Shown: positions 1-8,491 of the stretch, piece by piece
Position numbering within the stretch: position 1 is the first letter of the stretch
Layout: every line of letters starts with the position of its first letter
Assembly (NCBI RefSeq): GCF_018613715.1
Contig: NZ_JAGGPT010000010.1
Coordinates: 1 to 64,000, forward strand
DNA: 64,000 bases
Direction: 5' to 3'
Source of the DNA: Chryseobacterium sp. ISL-6
Lineage (GTDB): Bacteria > Bacteroidota > Bacteroidia > Flavobacteriales > Weeksellaceae
Notes under the pieces: generated by a model
Database searches by the model: none
Told to the model about the DNA's origin: nothing
The model's input: only the letters and a program-made list of their open reading frames with translations
Translations under genes and position numbers: made by a program

Positions 1-302
1 GTGGCAGAAAGTGCCGATTGTAGCTGTCCACCATTTATTCCCGCATTATTAATGAGTACATCTAATACTCCTGTTTTTTCGCCGATTATTTTTCTAGCAT
101 TTCTTACCGATTCATCATTAGTTACGTCTAGTTCCACGGCTTCAACATTCATTAATCCTTCTTTTTTTAGAATTCCAACGGCTTCTAAACCGTTTTCTAA
201 ACTTCGGCTACCGAGATAAACATAGTATCCTTTTTGCAGTAATTGTTTGGAGATTTCAAAACCAATACTTTTATTAGCTCCTGTTATCAATGCTTTTTTC
301 AT
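1..302 (-). CDS. Short-chain dehydrogenase/reductase, N-terminal part (cut by window edge)
   Basis: The minus strand is open from an ATG at 302 to the left edge, giving about 100 residues of a classical SDR. The N-terminus carries the Rossmann glycine motif TGANKSIG, and about 80 residues in there is the NNAG motif that stabilises the sheet. SDRs are NAD(P)-dependent oxidoreductases; the substrate cannot be told, because the catalytic Tyr-Lys part lies outside the window. The gene is downstream of, and on the same strand as, the Crp/Fnr regulator that starts at 942. A 16-bp palindrome sits 56 bp upstream of its ATG, and the same palindrome precedes the regulator, so both are probably under that regulator's control (inference). 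Confidence 0.88.
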   Translation of the reverse strand, partial: MKKALITGANKSIGFEISKQLLQKGYYVYLGSRSLENGLEAVGILKKEGLMNVEAVELDVTNDESVRNARKIIGEKTGVLDVLINNAGINGGQLQSALSA

Positions 303-357
303 TTTTAAAATTATTTAAAATTAATACTGCAAGTAACATCAAGGGAATATGAAATTG

Positions 358-373
358 TTTACCATTTGGTAAA
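358..373. promoter_or_regulatory. Candidate operator TTTACCATTTGGTAAA upstream of the SDR gene
   Basis: This 16-bp near-perfect palindrome (arms TTTACCA and TGGTAAA around a 2-bp centre) lies between the Crp/Fnr gene and the SDR gene. An identical copy is at 976-991 upstream of the regulator. Crp/Fnr dimers bind two-fold symmetric sites of about this length. Assigning it to the adjacent regulator is inference from position and identity of the two copies. Confidence 0.6.
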
Positions 374-381
374 AAGCGACT

Positions 382-942
382 TTAGCGAATGTTTTTTCTG
401 ATTCTGCTTAACGATTGTTGCGTAATTCCGAGATATGAAGCGATATAAGAAAGTGGAACACGATTCGCAAGCGTTGGGAATTTTTCCAAAAATGTCAGGT
501 AACGGGTTGTAGCATCTTCCGCAACCAAGGAACTTCTTCTGTCCAACTTTTCCATTAATCCTTTTTGAAATATCTTATTCGCAATGATTTCCCAACCGAC
601 GATTGTATTAGAAAGTTCATTCCAGTCTTGTGGAAAAAAGATGATGAGTTTACAATCTGTAACAGCTTGAATATATTCGGTCATTGGTTCACCTTTGAGT
701 GGATTGGAGAGCAGGTGGTTTTCATCAATAAAATATTTTGTGATTTCTTCCCCTTTGTTGTTGTAGTAACAGATACGCAAAATCCCTTTCAGAATAAAAA
801 CAACCTGATTAAATATTTTACCCGCCTCAACAAAATACTCGTCTTTTTTGATTTGTAATTCGGTAGCTTTACTAGTAATCAAGTCAATTTGATGTTTATT
901 CAAATTCCCGAATTTTAAAATATATTTAATTAATTCTTCCAT
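382..942 (-). CDS. Crp/Fnr family transcriptional regulator
   Basis: A regulator of about 186 residues with an N-terminal cyclic-nucleotide-binding-like beta-barrel (roughly residues 5-115) and a C-terminal winged helix with the recognition segment IASYLGITQQSLSRIRKNI. I see no cysteines arranged for an FNR iron-sulphur cluster and no recognisable cAMP-binding arginine-serine signature, so the ligand is unknown. I chose the ATG at 942 (protein start MEELIKYILKF) because the alternative at 975 only adds an AT-rich stretch reaching the edge of a large palindrome. The SDR gene follows on the same strand. Identical 16-bp palindromes precede both genes, which suggests autoregulation plus control of the SDR. 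Four more paralogues lie in this window. Confidence 0.88.
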   Translation of the reverse strand: MEELIKYILKFGNLNKHQIDLITSKATELQIKKDEYFVEAGKIFNQVVFILKGILRICYYNNKGEEITKYFIDENHLLSNPLKGEPMTEYIQAVTDCKLIIFFPQDWNELSNTIVGWEIIANKIFQKGLMEKLDRRSSLVAEDATTRYLTFLEKFPTLANRVPLSYIASYLGITQQSLSRIRKNIR

Positions 943-959
943 TGCAGAAAGGTATAAAA

Positions 960-1007
960 AATAATATTTTATCAATTTACCATTTGGTAAATTGATAAAA
1001 TATTATT
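960..1007. promoter_or_regulatory. Perfect 22-bp inverted repeat containing the second operator copy
   Basis: Two 22-bp arms are exact reverse complements around a 4-bp centre (ATTT). The core at 976-991 is TTTACCATTTGGTAAA, identical to the site at 358-373. It lies 18-65 bp upstream of the regulator's ATG, where an operator or the base of a transcript hairpin would act. The symmetry well exceeds a normal Crp-type site. Confidence 0.7.
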
Positions 1008-1174
1008 CGAATAGATTATGAACATAGTCAAAATTCAGTTTCAATGTTTTTATATTTCACTTAAAAAATATCGCCACTACAGAAATCAGTAGCGTAATTT
1101 TAATTATACAGCCAATAAAACAAACCTTTTTACCTTTCCTGCACTAAATGCTGTAAATCTGGATCGTTCTTAAT

Positions 1175-1330
1175 TCACTCTATTTCGCTTTTAACAATAT
1201 TCAGTATATCAGAGTAAATCTGAAGCCCATTATTTTCAGTCTCATGTTTTATTTTATTTTTCCCGTTTTCATCTGCAAAAGGATAAGATTTGGGAGATCT
1301 TCTGATAGATTTTCGTTTTGATGTTTCCAC
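1175..1330 (-). other. Possible small coding remnant in the 1.0-1.4 kb gap
   Basis: On the minus strand a frame of about 51 codons runs from a GTG at 1330 to a TGA at 1175. The product is charged (start VETSKRKSIRRSPKSYPF) and its composition looks protein-like, but I do not recognise the family. There is no ATG, and a stop lies just upstream of the GTG. The rest of 1008-1416 shows nothing I can name. It may be a real small gene, the tail of a lost gene, or chance. Confidence 0.22.
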
Positions 1331-1416
1331 TTCAATTTATTGCCAAAATGATTGATTACAGTCTAGTGAATTATTCCCTTGAATATACAGACATTAAGCA
1401 AGAATGTTAGCGTTCC

Positions 1417-3789
1417 TTACTGTGTACGCTTTTTTTCTTCCTCACTTCCTGTTATCCGTTTCCGGGACGCTGCCACATCTTTACCAAAACGATAAGAGAG
1501 ACTTAATGAAAAGTTACGGCTTTCAACATGATGCAGAGAAGTACTATGCTGGTCAAGATAATTGATACCGATGAGATAATAGTTAGTATTGAAAATATCG
1601 TTTACCGCCAGGCGCAAAGTGCCGTTGCCATTCAGGATGTTGGTTTTTATACCTGCATCCACTTCTGAGTTGTAATTTACCCGGTAAATGCCCTGAATTG
1701 CAGGACCAATGAGTGCACCACTGATTTCTGCTTTCATTGCTGACTTTTTATCGATGGTAAACGACTGCTTAAGTGTAGCATTATATGAATATATATGATA
1801 ATTATAATTACTGGAAAGATAGGCTGACTTATCCTGTTGCCTGTAACCTTCGGCGAGTAAATCCATATTCCACCAATCAGCTGCCCGGATCGATGCAGAT
1901 AAACGGACTCCGGCACTCCTGCTTAAACCTAAGTTCGCATGGGTTCCGTAATAAATCTTATTTGCATTATCCTGTATATTGATGTTCGAGAAAATGTCGC
2001 TGGTATTACTGAAATATCCGGTAATGACATAGTGTTGTTTATAGGTATAGCTCAGTTCTAAGCTATGCGTAAAAGATGGCTGCAGGCCCGGATTACCTAC
2101 ATAAATATTGTAGGGAGAATTGAAGCGTCTTGCAGGGTTCAAACGGTTATATTCAGGCCGCTCAATCCGGTAGGCGTAGTTAAGCTGCAATTGGTTGTCG
2201 TTACCTGGGTGATATTGAATGAACAGCGTTGGAAAAAGCTTAAAATAACTTCGTGTATTAAAAGCATCCAGGGTAATCGAATACCCGCTCGTTCTGGTAT
2301 ATTCACCGCGGAGACCGGCCTGCAAGGTCCATTTTCCAAATATACCGGACGTACTTGTGTAAGCAGCAACTGTTTTTTCTTTGTAAATAAAATAGTTGGA
2401 ATTCTCGGTAACGCCTTCAAACAATGATCCATTGCGGTTGAAATAATCAAAAGTACTGTAGCTCCGTGTACTGTTGTATTTTAAGCCTGAGCCCGATTCC
2501 CACTTTCCAAACAAGCGATAGTTCATATCGGCTTTTCCCGAATAAATATCAATTTTCTGCGAACTGGGTGTATAGATGTGAAATTGATTAGACGTTTGTG
2601 AACCATCTGGTAAAAAAGAGCTATTATCTGTCCAACCACCATTTTGGCTTTGATAAGGTGAGTAATCAAAATCAAGGTTGATACTTTTCTTACCAGAATC
2701 GAGCTTGATATTATAATTAAGATTGTATGCATATTGATTCCCCGAATTTCTGATAGAATTATCTGTTATTAAAGTAGAATCAAGCACCATAGGTTTTCCG
2801 GTTACCTGTGTTATTGAATGGGCGTTACTACTCCCGTTTCGGTTGCTCCCTGTTATCAATAGTCCCAAGACCTGGTTATTTGCCAGCTGATAGTCGACAC
2901 CCAGCCTATAATTATGATTATCAGATCGGGTTATGATGCGGTTCGGAGCGTTCCAGAATGAATCCCCATAATCAATATCATTGTTATGATCCTGAAAATT
3001 ATGCCTATGGGCAAATCCATAACTCCCGTAAATGTTGAGATTATCCTTCCTGTAGTTGAAATTTCCACTACCATTATAAGTACTATAGGTGCCTTGGGTG
3101 AAGCCATTGTTCAATGTAACATTGAACCCCTGTCTCTTTGCTTTTTTTGTTACGATATTAATTACTGAAGCACCTTCCGCTTCGAATTTCGCAGGCGGAT
3201 TTGTATAAACCTCCACTTGTGCCACAAGGTCTGAGGGCAGTCCCTGAAGGTAGGCAGAAAGATCTTCTCCAAAGAGTTTAAGGGCTTTACCATCCAGATA
3301 AACCTGTGCATTTTTGCGGTTGGCAGTAAGGTCGTTGCCAGAGCTAACCTGGACACCTGGGGCTTTGGCAAGTGCTTCCCAGGCACTTCCGCCAGATGCG
3401 ACGATACTGTTTTCAACATTAAAAACAACCCTGTCAATCTTACGTTCAATGAGTGGCCTATGGAAAGTTACCACCACCTCCTGTAACTCTTTACTGTCTG
3501 GCACCATAATTAAGGCAATACTGTCTTTTGGCAGTTGGACCGTAATTTGTGTTAGTTTATAGCCTATAAGTGTGGCATAAATACTATAGATACCAGGTTC
3601 GCTATAGTTAAGTATGAATTTACCACGTTCTGCCAAAACTGAAGAAATTTCTTTGTCATTTTGCTTTAAGAAAATAGTTGCAGCCTCAAGCGGAAGCCCA
3701 TTTGTATCTTTGATGTTACCTATCACTTTAAACTGAGCGTGAATAAATAATGGAATAACCAGGATAAGAAATAGAATATATTTTTTCAT
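1417..3789 (-). CDS. TonB-dependent receptor / outer-membrane beta-barrel protein with carboxypeptidase-like N-terminus
   Basis: A 790-residue protein that begins with a signal peptide (MKKYILFLILVIPLFIHA), continues with a carboxypeptidase-regulatory-like domain (about 20-105), then a plug-like domain (about 110-215), then a long barrel rich in alternating aromatics. Near the C-terminus it has the typical LSLSYRFGK strand, followed by a short charged tail. Such proteins are outer-membrane importers or barrels of the Bacteroidetes outer-membrane beta-barrel family; the cargo is unknown. It is transcribed divergently from a histidine kinase/response regulator operon. The 110-bp gap holds three GGTTAA repeats at 10-bp spacing, so it is probably a target of that two-component system (inference). 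Confidence 0.88.
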   Translation of the reverse strand: MKKYILFLILVIPLFIHAQFKVIGNIKDTNGLPLEAATIFLKQNDKEISSVLAERGKFILNYSEPGIYSIYATLIGYKLTQITVQLPKDSIALIMVPDSKELQEVVVTFHRPLIERKIDRVVFNVENSIVASGGSAWEALAKAPGVQVSSGNDLTANRKNAQVYLDGKALKLFGEDLSAYLQGLPSDLVAQVEVYTNPPAKFEAEGASVINIVTKKAKRQGFNVTLNNGFTQGTYSTYNGSGNFNYRKDNLNIYGSYGFAHRHNFQDHNNDIDYGDSFWNAPNRIITRSDNHNYRLGVDYQLANNQVLGLLITGSNRNGSSNAHSITQVTGKPMVLDSTLITDNSIRNSGNQYAYNLNYNIKLDSGKKSINLDFDYSPYQSQNGGWTDNSSFLPDGSQTSNQFHIYTPSSQKIDIYSGKADMNYRLFGKWESGSGLKYNSTRSYSTFDYFNRNGSLFEGVTENSNYFIYKEKTVAAYTSTSGIFGKWTLQAGLRGEYTRTSGYSITLDAFNTRSYFKLFPTLFIQYHPGNDNQLQLNYAYRIERPEYNRLNPARRFNSPYNIYVGNPGLQPSFTHSLELSYTYKQHYVITGYFSNTSDIFSNINIQDNANKIYYGTHANLGLSRSAGVRLSASIRAADWWNMDLLAEGYRQQDKSAYLSSNYNYHIYSYNATLKQSFTIDKKSAMKAEISGALIGPAIQGIYRVNYNSEVDAGIKTNILNGNGTLRLAVNDIFNTNYYLIGINYLDQHSTSLHHVESRNFSLSLSYRFGKDVAASRKRITGSEEEKKRTQ

Positions 3790-3822
3790 GGTGCAAACTT
3801 ACTTTAACCCAATGTTATGACC

Positions 3823-3848
3823 GGTTAACCAAGGTTAACCAAGGTTAA
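3823..3848. promoter_or_regulatory. Three 10-bp-phased GGTTAACC-type repeats between receptor and two-component system
   Basis: GGTTAACC occurs at 3823-3830 and 3833-3840, and GGTTAA at 3843-3848, with AA spacers, so the units repeat every 10 bp on one face of the helix. OmpR-type regulators commonly bind tandem direct repeats of 10-11 bp spacing (family knowledge). The site starts 34 bp upstream of the receptor ATG and ends 52 bp before the kinase ATG. Confidence 0.6.
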
Positions 3849-3899
3849 ATCGTATGCAGGATTAAATAAAGAAGTATGTATTTGACTTAAATTAGCTTT

Positions 3900-5360
3900 A
3901 TGAAATGGTTTACAAACAAATATGCTTACTTACTGGCAATCTTGGCGATGCTTTTCTGCATAACATTGCAGATAGTCTGGCTCATTCAGTTGTTCGGTGC
4001 CCAACAGGTACAGGTAAAGCGTGATCTCGATCAGGCAGTGAGTAACGCTGCATGTGTGAGCGACTATATGAGTGTAGCGCAAGGTCATGAAAAAAGTGAA
4101 AACTTCCGTAACTTTTTTCTTTCACCGGAATGGCTACAGATCAAGCAGTCCTTTACGCGGCTGCGCGAGCGTCATGTAGGCGGGAGTTTTAGCTCACAGA
4201 TTACTCCCGACAGCACTTTCCTTTCTATTGGCTTCAATATTGCAAATAACAAAGCCGGACATAAAAACCGACGTATAAAGCATATTTATGACCAGGGCGA
4301 GACTTTGGAATCCATAATGACTGCAGACAAAAGAGACCTCAAACGGATGGACAGCCTGGTCAAGACAGAATGTTTAAAAGCACAGCTGAATATGGAAACC
4401 TACCACATTTTATATAATTATGACAGCGGCAAGCCGGAATCAAAAGCTGACTGGGAAAAAACAAAGAAAGCTGACTATCAAAACCAACTTTACGGCTATA
4501 ATCTTAATTTTTTCCTACATACTTATCAATTGGTGGTGCCCTCAATCAAATCGGTAGTTTATTACCGAATGCGCTACTATCTGCTATCATCCTTCTCAAT
4601 GTTGATACTTACTGGGCTGGCATTTATTTTTCTTTTCCGCATGATACATACCCAAAGGATGTATACCCAAGCGAGAATTGCCTTCACAGGAAATATGACC
4701 CATGAATTAAAAACACCGGTGTCGGTTATAGAGGCTGCACTTGATGCGGTTAGCCGTTATCAGCTTTACCGGGAGCCAGAAAAACTGGAAAATTACCTTG
4801 CTATCAGCAAATCCGAGCTTCACCGCTTAACGCTCATGATCGACAAAGTACTCCAACTCGATCAATTGGACCATGGTGAGATCAAACTGAGAAAGGAGCT
4901 GTACGATGTACAACAGGGACTCGAAGGTGTAGTTTCCTCCATGCGGTTTCGTAATGAGCAGGGAGCAAAAATTGTATATATTCCTGTGGATGAACCATGT
5001 TTTGTTGACGGTGATCCCATACATCTAATCAACGTATTTTACAATCTGACGGATAACGCTCTAAAATACTCCGGCGCAGAGGCGACTATCAAAATAACCC
5101 TAAAAAATACTGGCGACAAAGTTATAATCAGTTTTAATGACAATGGACCAGGTATTAACAATATATATCAAAAGCGTATTTTTGAACGCTATTTCCGTAT
5201 ATCCGACAATCCTAATATCCATAATGTTAAAGGTTCGGGACTCGGGCTCGATTACGTAAAACGGATTATTGAGCAACACGGCGGGAGGATATACCTGCTC
5301 AGTGAACCGGGAAAAGGTAGTAACTTTGTTATAGAATTACCAGCTTACCATGAATTATAA
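3900..5360 (+). CDS. Membrane sensor histidine kinase
   Basis: A 486-residue class I histidine kinase. One membrane segment lies at about 10-33, a periplasmic sensor region at about 35-222, and a second membrane segment at about 226-247. The HisKA motif GNMTHELKTP carries phospho-acceptor His268. The ATPase domain shows the N box (DNALKYSG), the G1 box (DNGPGI) and the G2 box (GSGLGLDYV). No HAMP domain is obvious. It overlaps the response regulator gene by 11 bp, so the two are translated together and form a cognate pair. The signal is unknown. The divergent TonB receptor and the phased repeats between them suggest that the pair controls that receptor. Confidence 0.92.
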   Translation: MKWFTNKYAYLLAILAMLFCITLQIVWLIQLFGAQQVQVKRDLDQAVSNAACVSDYMSVAQGHEKSENFRNFFLSPEWLQIKQSFTRLRERHVGGSFSSQITPDSTFLSIGFNIANNKAGHKNRRIKHIYDQGETLESIMTADKRDLKRMDSLVKTECLKAQLNMETYHILYNYDSGKPESKADWEKTKKADYQNQLYGYNLNFFLHTYQLVVPSIKSVVYYRMRYYLLSSFSMLILTGLAFIFLFRMIHTQRMYTQARIAFTGNMTHELKTPVSVIEAALDAVSRYQLYREPEKLENYLAISKSELHRLTLMIDKVLQLDQLDHGEIKLRKELYDVQQGLEGVVSSMRFRNEQGAKIVYIPVDEPCFVDGDPIHLINVFYNLTDNALKYSGAEATIKITLKNTGDKVIISFNDNGPGINNIYQKRIFERYFRISDNPNIHNVKGSGLGLDYVKRIIEQHGGRIYLLSEPGKGSNFVIELPAYHEL

Positions 5361-6039
5361 AGTTTTATATGTAGAAGACGAACCTACCCTGGCACAGATC
5401 ATCAGCGAAGGACTACGCAGCAGTGGATATGAAGTCGTTGTGGCAGCAGATGGGCAGCAGGCATTGGAAGTCTTTAATTCCAATATTCCTGATATTTGTA
5501 TACTCGATATTATGATGCCAATAAAAGATGGATATTCTCTTGCTCAAGATATCCGTGAGAAGGAAAGTAACATCCCAATTATTTTTCTTAGTGCCAAGTC
5601 ATTACCTGAGGATGTAATTAAGGGCTTTAAAAGTGGCGGAAATGATTATTTAAGAAAACCATTTAATATGGGCAAATTACTGGTCAGAATGGAAGGACTG
5701 CTCACGCGTTTCGGCACGCTGAAAGAAGACAACCTACCAATATCAAGCCGCAAGCGTTTCGGCGCATGCGAGCTCGATACCTTAACCCAGCAGCTAAAAA
5801 CACCCATTGATACCTATTCGCTATCCTATAAGGAAACAGCGTTGTTAGAATTGCTTCTTTCTCATCGGAATACCCTGCTGGAAAGGCACGTACCTTTAAA
5901 TAAGATATGGGGCGACGATAGCTATTACAATGCGCGGAGTATGGATGTATTTATGTCGCATCTGCGAAAAATGCTTAAGGACGACCCCAGTATACAACTC
6001 ATGAGTATAAGAGGAGCCGGTTACAAGTTTATCTTCTAA
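5350..6039 (+). CDS. OmpR-family DNA-binding response regulator
   Basis: A 229-residue regulator with an N-terminal receiver domain (acidic pair VEDE at 9-12, phospho-acceptor Asp53 in ILDIMMP, conserved Lys in YLRKPF) and a C-terminal winged-helix trans_reg_C domain ending in the typical SIRGAGYKFIF. The gene starts inside the end of the kinase gene. Known family behaviour is dimer binding to direct repeats, which fits the GGTTAACC repeats at 3823-3848 upstream of this operon and of the divergent receptor. Assigning that site to this protein is inference. Confidence 0.93.
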   Translation: MNYKVLYVEDEPTLAQIISEGLRSSGYEVVVAADGQQALEVFNSNIPDICILDIMMPIKDGYSLAQDIREKESNIPIIFLSAKSLPEDVIKGFKSGGNDYLRKPFNMGKLLVRMEGLLTRFGTLKEDNLPISSRKRFGACELDTLTQQLKTPIDTYSLSYKETALLELLLSHRNTLLERHVPLNKIWGDDSYYNARSMDVFMSHLRKMLKDDPSIQLMSIRGAGYKFIF

Positions 6040-6351
6040 CCCTTTAAGGTATTTACTGCCTTTGGCACAGATCGTTCAAACCATCAGATATACAAATTTC
6101 CGGTACATACCTATAACCTTCAGATCCTAAATCACCCTTTAAAAGCTTTTACTACCTCCTATAATTCTGGGTTTGGAATAGTTGTATGGAAGCATAGCGA
6201 AAAAATCTATCGTATTTCAGATTATGCCAGTTGTAGAAATACTTATCAGCATTTATTAGAACAGGATGAATGTATTTCATTTAATAACCGGATTAATTCT
6301 AAAACATTTATCAACTATATAACCAGATTTAAAACGATTACTTTTTTATAA
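6040..6351 (+). other. Start-less open frame immediately after the response regulator
   Basis: The frame of the response regulator stays open after its stop for about 100 codons, to a TAA at 6349-6351. The second half (around NSGFGIVVWKHSEKIYRISD) looks like real protein. There is no ATG and no family that I recognise. It could be the tail of a gene whose start was lost, or chance. Its end overlaps the tail of the minus-strand remnant below, so at most one of the two is likely meaningful there. Confidence 0.2.
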
Positions 6352-6714
6352 TACTCTGTAGCGATAAAATCTTTTATTGTAGTTGAGCCTGAAGGTCCTA
6401 CCCAGATGGTAGAATCATTTTCCGGATGTTGTGAGTCATAAAGTACGCTCGCTGCACCTCCTGTCTTTGACAGATCACTACGCTTCCATTGGTTACCCAG
6501 TGATCCTCCCCAGGTCGGTAAATTTCACAGTAATTGTTCCAATGAGACCGCCTGCGCTGGGATTGATTTCTGGAATATCTATTATAAGCGCAGCAGTTAC
6601 TTTTCCTTCTTTTATCATACTGGTGAGCATATTATACTCCGCAGACCTACCCATAAGCGGAAATCCTATTTCAGATTTTTCATGCGCAGGAAGATAAGAT
6701 TTCCCAGATTGTTT
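6315..6714 (-). pseudogene. Frameshifted remnant of an unrecognised gene
   Basis: On the minus strand a protein-like frame (containing LPAHEKSEIGFPLMGRSAEY and LIIDIPEINPSAGGLIG) stops after a TDLGRITG segment. It continues naturally in another frame (NQWKRSDLSKTGGAASVLYD, then STIWVGPSGSTTIKDFIATE) down to a stop at 6315. One indel near 6510 joins the two parts. I do not recognise the family and no start codon is visible. The complementary-strand frame over this stretch is an antisense shadow. Confidence 0.4.
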
Positions 6715-6766
6715 TTACAAGACTTCCTGTTTATTTTCTATCAGTTTTCAAGATCATTCACCAAAT

Positions 6767-7009
6767 CTACTGCTTGAAATTCGAGCGTTGTCTTACTTGA
6801 GAAATGTAGTTTGCATTGAAAAGAAAAATTTCTATTGCTAAACATAACATCGTCATTTCGTTTGTTATTATAAACGGAGCCGAAAATATAAAATCATTGC
6901 GGGTAGTGCCTTGATATTTCTCAATAATTCGTTTCTGTATTTCCGTTAATCGAACATTGGATGCAGCATCTGATTTTTTTCTCCTGCTGATAATGTATTG
7001 GCGCCAAAG
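6767..7009 (-). pseudogene. Possible tyrosine-recombinase (integrase) fragment
   Basis: A minus-strand frame without a start, stopping at 6767, reads SRRKKSDAASNVRLTEIQKR and then IIEKYQGTTRNDFIF. This resembles the part of Bacteroidetes tyrosine recombinases where a basic strand is followed by the segment ending in IIEKY...DYIFP before the catalytic box. No HxxR box or catalytic Tyr is present. It is a short fragment at best; identification is by pattern memory only. Confidence 0.28.
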
Positions 7010-7172
7010 TTAATAAAGTATATATATATGATCTCCACTTTTGAATAGTATCAACATTCAGCAATGTTGATACTATTCATGTTTATAGATCTAAGCACCT
7101 GAATCTATTGCCCTGCTTCGTTATTCAGGATCATGAAGCCGGCTAAATTAATCCTCTATTTTTCTGAAGTGA

Positions 7173-7478
7173 TCAAAACTTAATCTCTTCCCAAAATTCG
7201 AAAGAGGGTTTACCATCGATGAAAGTGGTGGATTTTTGCCTGAATGCGGCACCATACGCTGTTTGCATATGAGATCCAAGGAAAGTATCTTTACTATCCC
7301 AATGTTCTACGATTAATAATCTGTGTGGGTTTTCATGAATTCTTATAGCCAAACAACCCTTTTCTTTTTCCAATACCGTTTTTGAAACAGTCGTTAATGC
7401 TTTTTTAGCTAAAGCCATCTTACCTTCTTGTATGTTAAGGGAAATTAATACCGTTACCGAATTTTTGTTTTCGTTCAT
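7173..7478 (-). CDS. Antibiotic biosynthesis monooxygenase-domain protein (quinol monooxygenase-like)
   Basis: A 101-residue single-domain protein of the dimeric alpha-beta ABM fold. It has the early strand SVTVLISLNIQEGKMALAKK, the central motif RIHENPHRLLIVEHWDSKDTF, and a C-terminal strand with Phe and Trp (FEFWEEIKF). The family includes quinol monooxygenases of the YgiN type as well as proteins of unknown substrate. It lies 71 bp downstream of an AraC regulator on the same strand, which itself follows an SDR gene, so the three form a likely operon for oxidation and reduction of one unknown compound, possibly a quinone (inference). Confidence 0.75.
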   Translation of the reverse strand: MNENKNSVTVLISLNIQEGKMALAKKALTTVSKTVLEKEKGCLAIRIHENPHRLLIVEHWDSKDTFLGSHMQTAYGAAFRQKSTTFIDGKPSFEFWEEIKF

Positions 7479-7549
7479 AACTTTGATTTATATTAAAATT
7501 TATGTAATGCTTCGTTGTAAAATTTATTCATTCAAGTTATATGGGTTAT

Positions 7550-8470
7550 CTAATTAAACGATTGCCTAAACTCTATAGGAGAAAGACTGGTTTTGCTTTT
7601 AAATAGCTTACTGAATGATTGCGAGTGCTCAAAACCAAGTTCGTAAGCAATTTCGCTGACTGATAAATTAGTGGTTGATAATCGCTCCTTGGCTTTTTCA
7701 ATGAGCTTGTCGTGGATATGTTGCTGCGTACTTTGGCCAGTCAAAACTTTAAGCAATCCAGTTAAATATTTAGGTGACAGGTTTAAAGCATCGGCAATAT
7801 ATGGTACAGTTGGCAGCCCTTTTGCAACTAACTGATCACCTTCAAAATAATCGGCTAGTAGCTTTTCCAGGCCTTCCAAAACTTTGTAGTTACTTTTTTC
7901 TCTCGTGATGAACTGCCGGTTGTAAAATCTTTCGGAATAATTTAATAATACTTCAATATGCGATACGATGATATGCTTACTAAATTTGTCAATATTCAAT
8001 TGGTATTCCTGTCTTATGTTATCGATGATTCCGCTCATCGTCGTTTCTTCTTTCTGCGAAAGAAACAATGCCTCATTAACGGAATAATCAAAAAAACCAT
8101 ATCTATGCAGTTCCTTGGCAAGCGAAGTGTTCCAAAATAGATCCGGATGAATTAGTAAAACCCATCCAGATGGTTCTCCGATTGTATTTAGGTCTATTTC
8201 GATCTTAAAGATTTGATTAGGAGCCATGAATGACATGACTCCTTTATCAAAATCGTATTCCTGCTGACCATACTTCATTTTTAAACCAATTCCTCTTTTC
8301 AAGGATATCTGATAAAAATCGAAAATCCATTTACTATCACCAATAGTTGACAGATGAACCAGCTCCCCAAAATCTATGATACTAATCAACGGGTGTTCAG
8401 GTGCCAGGAGATTTCGCGACTGATGAAACTCACTAATAGTTTTTATCCTATTTATTTGTTTTTCTTCCAT
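7550..8470 (-). CDS. AraC family transcriptional regulator
   Basis: A 306-residue regulator. The first ~190 residues are an AraC-type N-terminal sensor region. The last ~95 hold two helix-turn-helix units, with the signature LSVSEIAYELGFEHSQSFSK followed by LFKSKTSLSPIEFRQSFN. It lies 21 bp downstream of an SDR gene and upstream of the ABM monooxygenase on the same strand. It is clearly paralogous to the AraC protein at 11481-12398: both share a distinctive middle segment (SVNEALFLSQKE versus SVNEALHLSEKE) and nearly the same C-terminus. It probably regulates its own operon (inference from adjacency). Confidence 0.92.
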   Translation of the reverse strand: MEEKQINRIKTISEFHQSRNLLAPEHPLISIIDFGELVHLSTIGDSKWIFDFYQISLKRGIGLKMKYGQQEYDFDKGVMSFMAPNQIFKIEIDLNTIGEPSGWVLLIHPDLFWNTSLAKELHRYGFFDYSVNEALFLSQKEETTMSGIIDNIRQEYQLNIDKFSKHIIVSHIEVLLNYSERFYNRQFITREKSNYKVLEGLEKLLADYFEGDQLVAKGLPTVPYIADALNLSPKYLTGLLKVLTGQSTQQHIHDKLIEKAKERLSTTNLSVSEIAYELGFEHSQSFSKLFKSKTSLSPIEFRQSFN

Positions 8471-8491
8471 ATGACAAACATACTAATTATC

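Noticed and set aside
2139-2450. Overlapping frames of 103-120 residues on both strands inside the TonB receptor
   Set aside because: Shadows of the receptor gene; the real gene has signal peptide, plug and barrel features.
6431-6697. An 88-residue plus-strand open frame
   Set aside because: It is the antisense of the frameshifted minus-strand remnant at 6315-6714 and its protein has no family-like features.
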